Assembly (NCBI GenBank): GCA_025602905.1 | Contig: JAHLKI010000006.1 | Span: forward strand, 1,054,001-1,118,000 | DNA: 64,000 nt | Direction: 5' to 3' | Origin: Phlyctochytrium arcticum | Taxonomy: Eukaryota > Chytridiomycota > Chytridiomycetes > Chytridiales > Chytridiaceae | Part shown: one piece after another, positions 37,300-49,050 of the stretch | How positions within the stretch are numbered: the stretch's first letter is position 1 | How the letters are laid out: every line of letters begins with the position of its first letter | Translations under genes and position numbers: made by a program | Notes under the pieces: generated by a model | Told to the model about the DNA's origin: nothing | Databases searched by the model: none | The model's input: only the letters and a program-made list of their open reading frames with translations

Positions 37300-40200
37300 G
37301 ACCTGTCCGTTTTCATAGTCTTTCCGTTTCTTGCTCTGTCTTTAAAACGCCGTCTGTCCTTTCCCTACCTTTCAAATTTGATGCTGATTTTTCTGCCGCT
37401 GCTCTTGCTTCCTGTCTTTCCAACGAGCGTCTTGACAGATTTTTCCCGTCCTTCTGGCCTGTTCTGTCCACAAATTACTACGCTTTCGTCCGCTTTCGTC
37501 CCGCCGGTTTCCAGCAGTCAGCTAGGGTTCTGTCCAGCTTCAACTCCGATTGCCGTAACGGACATGGCGACTTGCCCTCTCTATATACCGATGTACCAGA
37601 ACAAAACTCGGACTGGGGCAGGCTTTTCCCCTACATCTTGCGCGCGCACACCCATGTCCCCTCCGTCTTGCTGCTCTCGCCGACACACTAGCCATCTTCG
37701 TCCACAACCAACAGCTTCGCCGACAAGCTCCCAATAACCATTGTACATATATCCTTTCAGTGCCTGTCCTTCTGATGACTATACTCAGAATGCTATGCTA
37801 TGGTAGGTTGTCAGTACAACCAAAAATCTGTCCCTTCCATCCTCCTTCGTCCTACCATCCATCCAGTGACATGAATCGCCTCGACTTTCATCATAGCTGG
37901 GCACGCACTTATCGACTTCCCCCTTCTTCCCCGCAGCAACTACATACTTTCTGAGGACCTTACCGATTGCTTGATAATCCCTCCTTTCCTGCCTGTTCTA
38001 TGCCCTAACATGGTATTTCCTCGAATTGTCTCTTTCGGCCTTTTCTTTGCATTTGAAGATTACCTTACACTTCCTGAATCTTCTGATGACTGTTTCTGTA
38101 CTTTCCCCTGTCCGTCCAACCACCTTTTTTTCCTGTCTACGCCCGCTTTAATCATCATCCCTTTCGCTAATGTGCCAAGACCTTCAAGCTCTTTCTGTTC
38201 TTCTTTCTTTATCATATTCATTCATCTGCTCGATCTGTCTGGCAAATTAAACAAATTACGGACTTCTCCTTTATAGGGTTGCTTACTCTTATCTTCCCTC
38301 TCTTCCTGTCCCGTCCTTTGTGCTTATCCGTACTCGGGATGAGTAGTTCATCCTGTCTTGCTTCCTTCTGCTCCTTTCTTTCCTATTTGGGCACGTTCCT
38401 GTACTTAATTGCACTATCTCGCAGATTATAGCAACTTTCTTTTCGTCTTCATGGCCTGGCAGTCCTGTATAAATTTGATGATCCAACATTCCTGCTTACT
38501 GTCTGTTCCTCTTTTCTCTTCGAAACGGAAAATCTGTCATTCATCTCTTGCTCACGCCGATTACTTCGTCCCCCCATTCTTTGCCTTTCCTGTCCTTTTC
38601 GCTTCTGCCACACATCAACTTCTCCCGTTGAAGGTTCCGAATGCTCCATCCTTCATGCACTCGCCATGACGCTAGTTTTCTACGTGGATTGAGTCTGCCA
38701 AATCTATCCATACTTCCTCTATTGGCTTATTCTTTGCTTCTTTTCCTGTTTGGGGCTTTCCTGTCTTTCTGCGTGATCTGTCCTTGGACTGTACCTACTA
38801 CTGAAACCATCCTTGCTTTCCAATTTTGACCGTTCCATATTCCTACTCTCCTTCCTGATACATTCAACATTTAGCTACTTTTAGGGCTGACGCGTCTTAT
38901 TTTGTTCCCACTCTTGCTGTGTTGTCCTTTCCTCTGTCTTCAACTTAGGCAGGCAGATCTGTGATGCTATTCTGTCAACCCCATTTTTCGCATTTCGGAA
39001 TACTATTGATTTTGTCTTTAACTCCCCTAAAGCAAATATAATATTCTCAACCTCCGTTCTCTTTCCACTTCTCAAATTTATAACTACACTATGTCTCTCC
39101 TGTTCCTCTCTTCTTACATCATTTCAGGAACGGCTCTTGGTAGCTTGCTCTGTTGGAGCGACCACTATGACGTCCGAGCCTTCCTCACTGCTCTGGTCAG
39201 CAACCACATCCCTTCTGAAGACCTTGCTGTTCGCCCGACCGACCACTACAACGATAGCTTGGGCGACCACTAGAACGATGACAGCCGGGCGCCTCCTCAC
39301 TCAAGCAAGCCAATACAACATTGCCCACTGTCCGGATTGGACGTCTCCCTTTCCTTGGCCGCACATGAATTGCTTCCATGCCCACCTGCATAAATCTGTG
39401 GTCGTGGCCTGTCCTTGCCTGCTCCATACAAGCAAGCAATCCTTGCAGGTACCATGTTGCCAGCATGCCATGACTGTTAGCCTGTCCTAGCCTGCTCCAT
39501 GCATGCAGGCACCATGTTACCAGCATACATGCAGTTCCCATGCTTTCTTTGCCTGTCTTCCTGCCTTGCATAATATACCTTTCCTGCGAGATATTGCCGG
39601 TCCAGTTGGCCTGCTCTTGCCCAAGCAAGAAACCTAACAAAAGCTTGGCAAGAAAGGACATGCAGTTCAACGCTTTATTTGCCTGGCTTCCTGCTTTATT
39701 GCTTGCCATGCATTCTGTACCTCTCCTGCTTGATTTTTGCCTGTTTTGTTTCCTATGCTGCCTTCCCTGCCTGGCTTTGTCCTGCACCTTTAAGTTCTTT
39801 TGCTCTTCACCTTTCATGTCTTGCTTCGCTTTCGGTTTATTGACTGTACTTCCATTATGTCTTTTTTATTACTTTGCCTCGCATCTAATCTTCCACCTCT
39901 TTCCTACCCTTTCAAGTTTTCACACTTACGACATGACATTCGGTACGGACCATAAATGCGACGTTTCAGCCACTGTAGGGATTTACAGAAAAACATTGCC
40001 TTAATACTACTTATTTTTCCAGATAATCTTACTTTTGCCTGCTGGCGTTTCTCATTTCCTTCTTCCATACTCTGCGGGAAACGCTTAGGACCTTTCATCC
40101 GTTACGGGTTTGCATAATTCAACACTTCAAAAATGCATGTGAATAATGTTTTCTTTACCCTACGAAAAACAATTACAACATGTCATCCGGGACGGACCCT

Positions 40201-40640
40201 ATGCCTAATGGCCTTTGGATGATGTTTACTTTTCCATGCTGCCTGTTCTTATCCTCTTTCTTTCTTACTTTACGGGAAATAAAGAGGACGTGAAATCCGT
40301 CAATAAATGCATGGATGCAACGCAAAGTTCCAGCTAAGAATTTGAGAACATCTGAATTGGGCCGATATGCGCCCGTATTCGCACACGGCCCGCTCTACAC
40401 ATGTCCGGCGGTCGCCCCATCTCTTGCTCCTGGCGGCTTCCCGAAGGTGCTTTCACTCTCCTAACGTGCTATACCCCGACCTGTTGCTGGATTAATCCGT
40501 CGCTGTCCTCTTTTCGTTATTTTTTATCCTGCGTTTTCCTGACTCTTTTGCTTTGTTTGCTTTGTTAATCAATTTACTTTTTCTGGCTCTGTTACTTTTA
40601 CTAGCTCTTTTCACTGTTTGCGCGAAAGCGCTCTGACTAC
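37300..40640 (+). repeat. Pyrimidine-rich block with short tandem duplications
   Basis: The plus strand is rich in words such as CCTGTCC, TTTGCCTG and CTTCC. Around 39400-39530 a roughly 75-bp unit (CCTGTCCTNGCCTGCTCCAT .. ACCATGTTNCCAGCAT) occurs twice. A 206-codon open frame on the minus strand (39817-39197) runs through this and is built from the repeat, so it is not called a gene. Related words occur in reverse complement at 58.3-58.6 kb. Confidence 0.7.
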
Positions 40641-40647
40641 TTGTATC

Positions 40648-40745
40648 TTATAAACCTCCGGTAGTTTATAAAATTCTCGTCTCCCGTGCTGGTTCCTAAT
40701 GCATAACTAATATCAATTAGTATATAAGTTATCGGAGGTTTGGAA
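40648..40745. repeat. Nested inverted repeat (about 98 bp) related to the element ends
   Basis: The left arm is TTATAAACCTCCGGTAGTTT; the right arm in reverse complement begins AAACCTCCGATAACTTATA. It resembles the terminal AACCTC..TAACTTATA motif and may be a small nested element or a subterminal repeat. Confidence 0.6.
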
Positions 40746-40935
40746 CGTAAGAAATTTTTGTGGGCTGGAAGCAGCTGAGTGCTGTCCTGTGGCCTCTCAG
40801 GAGTCTTTGCTATGAAAAAAGTTGAAAAAAGGGTTAGTGTCAGAAATGTGTCAGAGTAATAGCCCAAATACAAGGACATCAAATAAGCTCAGAACCAATG
40901 TCCGCATGAGGTTTTTTTTTGGGGGGTCTCCCGAA

Positions 40936-41005
40936 ACTTATAACCTCTGATAACTGATAAATTTCCCAGGAACCGTCGATATAAGTTATTAGAGGTTCTA
41001 CTGTA
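40936..41005. repeat. Hairpin at the right end of the element
   Basis: AACCTCTGATAACT faces AAGTTATTAGAGGTT within about 70 bp, so the right terminal repeat has its own inverted partner next to it. Confidence 0.6.
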
Positions 41006-41195
41006 TGCATGATGCATGACTGGATATGAAAATGGACAATGCTTTAAAAATGAGATGTCTCGTATTATCAACATAATGGTTTTACGATGGTACTCTAGGA
41101 GGCGTCGTGACGCTTCCCCTCAAGTAATGGGTTAGCCGATTACTTAGTTCTAAAGGGTCTGCAGCTGTGAGGGAAATACTTCAACTTACCCTGCC

Positions 41196-44100
41196 CTAGC
41201 GGTTACTATTCCGATATCCCCCGTCCTGACGATAACGGTCGTTGCCATTCCCAGAGCTGCTGCCACGAGTGGTCCCTGAAGACCGATTTCCGTTTCCATG
41301 CTGGCGGGATCCAACCGATTGATTATTGGTAGCCTGGCGCTGATACCCGCCGTATTGGTAGCCGCCTGATTGGTAGCCACTTGATTGATAGCCTCCTGAT
41401 TGATAGCCGCTTGATTGGTAGCCGCCTGATTGGTAGCCGCTCGATTGGTAGCCGCCTGCTTGGTAGCTGCCTGAGGATGGATACCCTCCCGATTGATAGC
41501 CGCCAGACTGATATCCACCTGACTGGGACCCGCTCGCGCTGAACCCGCCCGGGCTGTATCCCTGCGGGTATGACTCCCTGTTCTGATGAGAGCTGTAGCT
41601 ATTGCCTCCGCCACCCATATACGGTAGGGAGCCAGAATCGCCACGGAAAGATGGCTGTTGGCCCCCATTGTAGCGCTGCCTTTTTTGATCTGGCTCGTAC
41701 TCGTTGCCGTACCCTTGACGTCCGAACGACGAGATTCCGTGCCGAATAATGCGGTCTGCGGGGCTGCCACGTCCACCTCTCCCGCGCCCTCGTCCACGAC
41801 CACGTCCGCGGGAATTCAATCCCATGCGAACAGCATAAGCATCATTAGCATCCAAGACAATAGCGGGGAAATTGACATTGTCCAACAATTCGGCCTTGAA
41901 AATATGTCCGCTGGGAAAATTAGGCATGTAATACAACACGCTTATGGAGTAATTGTTGTTGATGTCTGGCAAACCTTGTGCTGCAAGAGGTGACTCAAAA
42001 GTGCTTCCAGGTAAGCAAGCCTGTGGGTCGGGAAGGATTGAACCAAAGAAACGCCCAGCTTTTTTATAATCTATTGTAATAGGCTTTGCGACCCCGAGAT
42101 TAGATTAGGTATGTTGGAGGCAGGAAATCGCAGTTATTTACCTCTTGATCATTCTGGCGACCGTAAACGGCACAAAACGGCTCAAATAGCGCATGGCTTC
42201 CCCCTACCACCAAGCATTCATCTCCTTTGGTATTCCTGCGAACTTCCTCCTCCGTCAGCTTCGGGTACGCAGTAGCCAATGCCTCCAGAAGGCGATCCTC
42301 ATCAATAAACGGTAGCAAAGCTACTCCTTGCCAGGAAAACTTTTTACCATTCAGATCGATTGGGAATTTCTCCGGATAAAGGTCAATAATAGGGGAATCT
42401 GGATCAGTCATGAGGGACCGGAAGGCTGGTGGAATGTGCTGTCGGCTGTATGCCGGTAATACTCCCATCAACTGCTCCACAGGACGGAACGGAGTGCCAA
42501 GATCAAATTTGACCTCCAATTTGCCTACGAAATCGAAGTCGGAAGCGAACGGTGCGTAGTGGTAAGGAAAGTACCACTTCCACGATTGACACCCCTGATA
42601 ATAGTATTTCAAAACCCAGCAGAGTCCTTCAACGTACGAAATAACGACCCTTGAAAAGAATTTAATTCGTGAGCTTTTGAATCACAAAAACTGAACCTAC
42701 TGCCGTCGGAATGCGCGATCCGTCTCGTCTACACCAAACTTGTTTCGGTAGTAACGTGACTTCCACCCTGCTTCCCACAATCGTACATCATCGTAAGGTT
42801 CATCATCAGTACCGGCCGTTTCCGGCTTTACTACGTGCGGAATTGGTACATCCGCGACAATCAGGGTCTCTTCTACATCATCATCACCGTCGTCCACGAG
42901 AACGTCGATCGCAGTGACTAAAACTTCTTCAGAGTTTTCTTTCCCATCGATAGCCAGTGGTAGAGCGGTCCCAGATTCCAGAATTTCCTCGTCATCGTCA
43001 TCGCTTTCCACCGACTCATGGGGTCGCTTCTCGCCTCTCTCACCCTCAACACCAATGGGGTTTCTTAGAAGCGACTGCTTAAGTGCCTGAGCAGCGGCTT
43101 TGTTTTGATCGGCCGTGGGTATGACTGGTTTTTTTAAGGCACGCGTTTTCTCTCGCTCATAGTCACGCTCCAAATCCACAGCCCGCGCGGAATCTGAGCC
43201 AGTCGTAGCCTTCCATATTTCCGGAGGTGCATCCGGCTCCTCTTTCTTAGTTTGAGGCGCAATCCCCATCCGCACGTCACGCTCCCTTTCTCTGCGCTCC
43301 CGAGCCAGTTTCTTTCGGTCCTCGATAGCCCGGCGTTCTTGAAAAATATCGTCTTCCACCTTTCCCAAGTCATCCATCATTGACTCTACGCGTTGCAAAT
43401 CAATATCCCCACTGTCAGTGAGATAACCTCCCCATTTGGAGAGATTCTTGCGCCACAGCTCAATCAGTCGGTCAATGGCACCCTCGCGAATTTCTAGCGA
43501 TGGCAAATGCGGCAAGAAGTCATTGCCGACAAAGAAACAGAGGAATACCCAGTCATCAATGGCGCGCTCCAAACTCCACGGGAAAGGGATATCCAAACTT
43601 TTGAGTTCGATCTCCAGGTACTCGCGAAGAACACCGACATGCAGAAATATGAAAGGTTTGATTTCAGCCGGACCTTCCTTTTCTCCAAAATCCCCGTGCT
43701 TCTCCTTTGGTTTTCCTGTGAATGAAGATACGAGTGAGTGAACAATAAAGCAATAGTAAACAAACAAGGGCAGGAACCTTGACATTGATTGGCTTGATGG
43801 CCCGGTTGTCCACAAATGAAGCAGGCGTTCTTGTTCTTGTTGTCATTAAAAAAGACATCCTCCCGCAAAATCTGAAAGTGAGGCTCATGGGTTGATAGGG
43901 CCAACATGATTAGATCGGCATCCAATCCGTAGAGAACATGGTGCGTATCGGGATCATAGCCCTTCTGTCCTCGTTGTCGACGGATGTAGTCCATAATCTT
44001 GTGCTCCCCTTCCCCAGGAACGCTGGCATCAGAAAGAACAACTTTCAACTGGGAAAATGGTCAGGGCCAAATTGTGCAAACGCGAAGACACTGAGAAAAC

Positions 44101-44742
44101 TTACATTTCGCCATCCGGGATCGGTACTAAGACGGTCTGATATGTAGTAGCGAAGTGCAACGGCAAGATTGCTCATGAAGGGTGTCCCAGGCGTAATACA
44201 ATTTGAATCAAACTTTTGTACTTTCTCCTTTTCGGGATACTTGTCACCAGCAGCTTCCCACTCCTTTCGAACCTTCTCCTCATCCTGCTCTAAGATTTGA
44301 GCTTCCTGTGCCGCCCGGAAACGACGGGATCGTTGCTGGTTCATCTTGGCCCGGGGGGCCACACCATCAATCGCCATATACAGAACCTTCCGCGGTCGAA
44401 TCATGCCCATGATTCGGTCAATATATTTGAAGATCTCGACAAACATGTCTTCCTCCGTGGCCGGGGCAGGCTTGCCTTCCGGGTGGCAACATGGGTGGAT
44501 GATACCATTCATGTCCAAGTATAAATTATCAAACTCGGCACCATTAGGATTTGGCTTTGAAGCATCCACCGGAACTGAGTGGCCATTGATTTCGCGGGGG
44601 AGCTCTTCGGCAACCTGCGAGGTGACTTTCGGATACTTTTGAGATAGCCAACGGAATAGGGCGGGGACACTATCACATTTGAAGTGTCGGTAAAAATTGA
44701 CGACATACACGGCAAAACCAATACCTCCAATACCTACCCCAT
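41196..44742 (-). CDS. RAT1: Nuclear 5'-3' exoribonuclease RAT1/XRN2
   Basis: Degrades uncapped RNA in the nucleus, with roles in transcription termination and rRNA processing. Six exons: 44742-44738 (only ATGGG), 44669-44105, 44048-43778, 43715-42701, 42649-42142, 42083-41196, giving 1083 aa. Conserved segments: [64 protein letters not shown], the zinc knuckle [25 protein letters not shown], and [27 protein letters not shown]. After [16 protein letters not shown] comes an RGRGRG run, then a repetitive [10 protein letters not shown] tail (about residues 990-1060) encoded by a minisatellite. The donor after exon 3 (GTTCCT) is weak, but both flanks are clearly conserved. It faces away from the gene at 45.2 kb. 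Confidence 0.96.
41340..41530. repeat. Minisatellite coding the RAT1 C-terminal GGYQS repeats
   Basis: About a dozen copies of a 15-bp unit (plus-strand form close to GATTGGTAGCCGCCT) encode alternating GGYQS and SGYQS on the minus strand. Unit number probably varies between isolates. Confidence 0.85.
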
Positions 44743-45174
44743 TCTGTTGTGATCTGATGCGCTGGCAACTTGGCTGGAAGCGGAAGTTGAAGGTCGAAGA
44801 GCCTTTCCGAGGGTTGCAAAGAAGGTACTGGCCTTTTCAAAGGTTGGAAGAAAGGTATTTATACCAGTTATTCAAAATTATTCGCCAGGATGCAGGGGAC
44901 GCTGAAACAGTAATTGACGATAATTACAATACAATGAACCACAGACAAAAATAAAGAGAGAGGGAGAAACCAAGGAAGTGAACAGGGGAGGGAAAAAGAA
45001 AGCAGGAAAGCGTGTGGTTAGTGAACAGGCTCTTTCACAATGATCAATCAGAGGACAATTCAACGTACCATTTCTCGAGTCGCGAGTCAGACAAATAGAA
45101 CTTCTCCATCTCCGACAGGCTATATCTGATCTCGCCAAAAAACTCGTGTCGCACAACTATACTATCTAGTCTAA
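44743..45174. other. Intergenic between divergent RAT1 and the 45.2-kb gene
   Basis: About 430 bp upstream of the 5-nt first coding exon of RAT1. It should hold the RAT1 promoter; no motif was recognised. Confidence 0.4.
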
Positions 45175-46762
45175 ATGACCCCGCGCTCGAAGCCACACCC
45201 CCTCCAAACCTTCCCCCAAAGAACCTATTATTGTGGGGCGGCCTACTTCGACGGAGTTTCTTCAATGCCTAGGAATGCACCAGTTGGATATCACCACCTC
45301 CAAGTTTGGCAAAGACGAGCGGAACCTGCTGGGACAGGTGTTCATCCAAATGCAGTCTATTGAATGGCGCTCGAAAGTCAGCCCACACCACTGCCCGTTG
45401 CTCATAATGATATTGTACAATATTGCTGTGAAGCAGTATCAGGATTCGGTGACCATCAATCCGCCTCCAGGAAATCGGCACTTGGTGCTAGACTTCAAGG
45501 GATTTAGTGTTATCAAACGTCGGGTCAAGAATTACGTCAAAGCTCATGCCTCTAATCCGTTCATCCACACAACCCTCCGTGATGAGAACGCAAGTGACGA
45601 CGGGCCAATTTCGTCGGAAGAAGACATTGCAGATTCGGCCGAGGCCAGCACGGATACATCTACCGCCCCAACTGTCGAGCTTCTGCCACCTTTCCCTGCC
45701 GTTGTTGGCCATTTTAACGAAGATGAAGAGGGACATAGCCAAACAAGTCTTTGAGGCAGTATGGACGTCAAAATTCAAAGACCCAAAACCTCGATTTGTG
45801 ATGTTAATGGAGTTGATGACCCGTTTGACAAAAGTACTCAGATACCGGCATGCAGACGCCATTGAGAGGAGGTGGAACAGTATGAAGGTCGAGCGGGAGA
45901 GATTGGAAGCCTCGAATCAGTCGACCCAAGAGACGACGAAAACTCCAACAGCACCCCCCACCACCGCAGCCGACAGTCTCACATACTTTGCCCTTCTCTC
46001 AAAAACTGAGCAGTCGCAGCGCACTTGGACCTGGGCTAGTCTGTGGGCCGACGCAAAAACCTGGTTTCCAGATGTTTATGGCGACAACACATTGGTAGCG
46101 TTCAAGAACAAAGTGGGGCGGGCTGCTGACAAACTGCCGACGCCAGAAACGCCGCAAGAAGTCTCTCCTCCCGTCCTCCTCCACTCACACTCACCATCCA
46201 AAATTCCCCGACCCACCACTTCCACTGTACCCACCTTCGCACCAACCACCGCATCACCTGCTATCCATCGTCCCCCGCCCATTACTCCCACCGCACCATC
46301 CACCACATTACCCGTTATTCGTCGTCCCCTGCCTATCACTCCCACCGCACCCATCACCGCACCATCTGCCGTATCACCCACTGATCGCCAGATGTCTACC
46401 AGGTCCGCCAACGCAACCAATCCGTTACCGCCCAATCCCAGGCGTTCACAATCAAGTTCCCGTAAGTGCACAATCTGTTAAACCTGATGCGACCTGAGCA
46501 CTAAGGACTTTTTTTTCGCTGGAATGCCAGCCAAGCGAAGAAAGGTGAATTTAACCTTCATCCCTGACAAATGCAACCATTGCCGAAAGGGTAAAAGAAC
46601 GTGCGACGGCAGCAGTAAGAAATGCGAAAAGAGGGCCAAGCCAACACATGTCATCACCAAATTCTTTGACGCGCCATCTGCAGGTCCATCCTCAGGACCG
46701 TCCGACGAGCCGCCGTCAGGACCATCCTCAGTGGCATCTGCACCATCAAGCGCGCATCAGTA
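45175..46762 (+). CDS. Unrecognised gene with disrupted or overlapping frames, PKRRKV nuclear signal and Cys cluster
   Basis: No family recognised. Frame A (from ATG 45275 to 45754) has a globular-looking start (MHQLDITTSKFGKDERNLLG) and an acidic Ser-rich end. Frame B (ATG 45723) overlaps it by 32 nt and continues MKRDIAKQVFEAVWTSKF, through a Trp-containing segment (TWTWASLWADAKTWF) and a Thr/Pro-rich repeat. An intron 46459-46528 (GTAAGT..GCCAG) then joins to 46529-46762. The junction creates SPKRRKV, a classic nuclear-import signal, followed by CNHCRKGKRTCDGSSKKC, which resembles the first half of a fungal Zn2Cys6 cluster. A third frame from ATG 45175 (MTPRSKPHPL) precedes frame A. The frame changes are not explained by good splice sites, so this may be a decaying gene, two genes, or hold sequence errors. 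Confidence 0.45.
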
Positions 46763-47132
46763 ACACCATAGCCCTCCCTATATTTTTATTTATTGTAGTT
46801 TTTAGTGGTAGCCGTCTTCTTTTTCCCTTCTCTAGTTTTCGTCCGTTTTTGTTCTTATTTCTGTTTTACTGTTATTTCTCTATCAGCCCTTCTTCTCCAG
46901 CAGTTGTTGCATTTTCAGTGGTTCTTATGAGGTTTACGCGCAAGGTTTAAAAACGCGTGAAATCCTATAGCTTCCTATATAGGGAACTGTGAAAGCGAAC
47001 GAAGGCGATTTCGGTAGCATGACTGTGCACAAAACGTGCGTTTTTCGTCCTCGGCAACCTTCGAAAACAGCAATAATAACACATCCTACTTGTCATCTTT
47101 AACGATCGGAAAGACGGAAAAGCAACTGATTG
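46763..47132. other. Intergenic, AT-rich, upstream of BZW
   Basis: About 370 bp containing the presumed BZW promoter. A CCTATATAGGG palindrome near 46974 is the only notable short motif. Confidence 0.4.
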
Positions 47133-48743
47133 ATGTCTGCTCAACCCGCTCCGCCTCCCCCGCCGCAATTTAAGCTCAAGCAGCGCAAGGTGAGGCATTA
47201 GTCTTCCTCATTCTACAAAGATTGAGCACAAATTTTAACGCTGCTTGTGCACGATCATTTAGAGAGACAACGTCACAAAGTATGAACCAGAGGCGTTTCG
47301 GGACTCTCTGTTGAAAATAATCCCGGAAGACCCACAAGATATCGAGAAGTACGCTTCGGTCCTTGAGCTTAACGATTCCAAGCTCGATTACAAACGATAC
47401 GGAGAACCCTTCTTCGAATTCTTGATTGTTGGCGGACTTATCGGTAGGAGTGATGAGTTCTGTGGAGAAATGTGCTATTGGACAGTAGGGCTAACGGGAA
47501 ATGTCAGCCCCGGGAGGAATTGTTGAAGATGGACCCCGCAAGAACCCTTTCAGCATCTTTGCAGCGGAGGACTCAAAGGACGCCATTCGCGCTCGGGTCG
47601 ATATCATGAAGTAGGCAAAGAATCTTTTAATGAATTCAAGATGCCAACCGTTCTGTCCCTTGTACAGCAAATTGATCCGGCGATACAAGTATCTTCAGCG
47701 CCGGTTAGAAGAGTGCATGGCGCATTTGCTCCAGTATGTGAACAAATTCGGGGATAATTCTCAGAAGCTGGCTCGCGCGGTCGGAATCCTGATCACTTTA
47801 CAACTCCTTCCTGTCGCTGTTCTGACCAATTTGATGAAGGAACATCTGGTCAAAGATGGTAAATTCGCCGTCACGGTAAAATTTTGTTGAGTTGCTGATC
47901 ATTCTTGCTCAGGTGCCTCGCTGCAGTTTGTAACCGGCGTATTCAGGAGTTACCTCGAAGCGCACTCAATCGATCATCTCAGCTCCACACTGAAGAAGAG
48001 TGGATTGGATGGCCATCTGCTTGAGTTTTTTCCTCCTGGAAAGCGCCAGGCGGAGCACGTAGCTCGACATTTCGAGGCGGAAGGCCTGAAGCCGCTTGTT
48101 GCTTATTTTAACAAGCGCCAACAGACGGTGGTGAAAGAGCAAGTAAGAACTCGTCTCGACGAGTTGTTCGCGAGCGGAACGCCACAAGAGGTATTGTAAC
48201 TTTCAATCTATTCAAGGTTCTGGTGATTAAGCCGAGACTTCCAGGCTGCAGCATACATCAAGCAACAAATCAGCGTGCAGAATTGGTCTGAGACTGATGT
48301 CGTTCCCTTGATCTGGGATGCACTATGGGGATCTGTTGAGTGGTCTTCCAGACCTGAGCAACTGGAAGCTCAGATTAAGACCACCCTGACAGTACGTAAA
48401 GCTTGCAATCAATTTCTCCTATATCACACACTCATGTTCGATTCTTGTCTTTTAGACCTGGGGCAAAGTACTAGCTGTCTTTACCACATCGCCAAAGACA
48501 GAGATCAGCCTTATTCTCAAGGTGCAGCAAATGTGTTATGAAGATAGTCGTTTCCAAAAACATTTCCGCCACATTAACAAGTATCTCTACGATGAGGATG
48601 TCGTCTCTGACAGCGCAGTCATCTACTGGTTTGAGAAAGGAGCTGGATCCCAAGGCAAAACTCTGTTCGCAAAACAAATGGAGCCCTTCGTTGCATGGCT
48701 TAAAAAGCAAGAAGAGGAGGACAGCGAGGAGGAAGAGGCTTAA
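47133..48743 (+). CDS. BZW: eIF5-mimic protein (basic leucine zipper and W2 domain protein, BZW)
   Basis: Translation regulator that resembles eIF5 and binds initiation factors through a W2/MI4 domain. Seven exons: 47133-47189, 47263-47443, 47508-47610, 47668-47858, 47913-48190, 48245-48391, 48456-48743, giving 414 aa (the family has about 420). Typical segments are RDNVTKYEPEAFRDSLL, SKLDYKRYGEPFFEFLIVGG, PGGIVEDGPRKNPFSIF and NKLIRRYKYLQRRLEE. The C-terminal W2 domain contains DEDVVSDSAVIYWFEKGAGSQGK and an acidic/aromatic tail (FVAWLKKQEEEDSEEEE). All junctions keep phase and have GT..AG ends. Budding yeast lacks this family, while many other fungi keep it. Confidence 0.95.
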
Positions 48744-48897
48744 GTTTTCTGACCCCAGAATGCCAGCGTAAGCGTGCTTATTTTAGACGTTTTCTTAATA
48801 TGAATGAAGGAATGCGTCTTCCCTAGACTAGACTCTTGAGATGGTTTCCCACTTGTAGATAGCGCCCAACTAAACTGCGTTGAAACGATGCATTGTA

Positions 48898-49050
48898 CTA
48901 TTGGAAGGAAGCCTTTCTAGCGGCGGTCATTAGGGCGCTGAGAACGCAAAAGGCGCAAAAGGTGAAAGCTGCTGCGTTTGCTGTGGCCTTCTCCTGATCA
49001 GGCGTGCGAAAATCTTGATAAATCCGGCGAAAGTCGGGAAACGCGGCCAT
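48898..49050 (-). CDS. Possible 50-aa single-helix membrane protein
   Basis: From ATG 49050: MAAFPDFRRIYQDFRTPDQE, then a hydrophobic helix (AAAFTFCAFCVLSALM) and a short basic end (TAARKASFQ). The layout of a charged N-terminus, one helix and a basic tip is that of tiny mitochondrial tail-anchored proteins such as Tom5/Tom6 or respiratory subunits, but I cannot match it. The open frame extends upstream without another ATG, so an unseen 5' exon is possible. It ends 155 bp past the BZW stop and is convergent with that gene. Confidence 0.4.
   Translation of the reverse strand: MAAFPDFRRIYQDFRTPDQEKATANAAAFTFCAFCVLSALMTAARKASFQ

Larger units (their letters stand above)
37221..41005. mobile_element. 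Pogo/Fot-like terminal inverted repeats bounding a 3.8-kb pyrimidine-rich block without transposase
   Basis: The left end reads TACAGTAGAACCTCTAG then TAACTTATA; the right end (41005 back to 40980) reads TACAGTAGAACCTCTAA then TAACTTATA in reverse complement. Twenty-five of 26 bases match, and both ends carry the TA expected of Tc1/mariner-pogo insertions. I recall CAGTxxAACCTC ends in pogo/Tigger/Fot elements. The inside is strongly C+T-rich on the plus strand from about 37.3 to 40.6 kb, and no DDE transposase frame was seen on either strand. This fits a non-autonomous or decayed element, or two solo ends flanking unrelated DNA. Confidence 0.7.

Noticed and set aside
39197..39817. 206-codon minus-strand open frame in the pyrimidine-rich block
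   Set aside because: It is made of the local duplicated repeat, has no domain, and its composition follows the strand bias.
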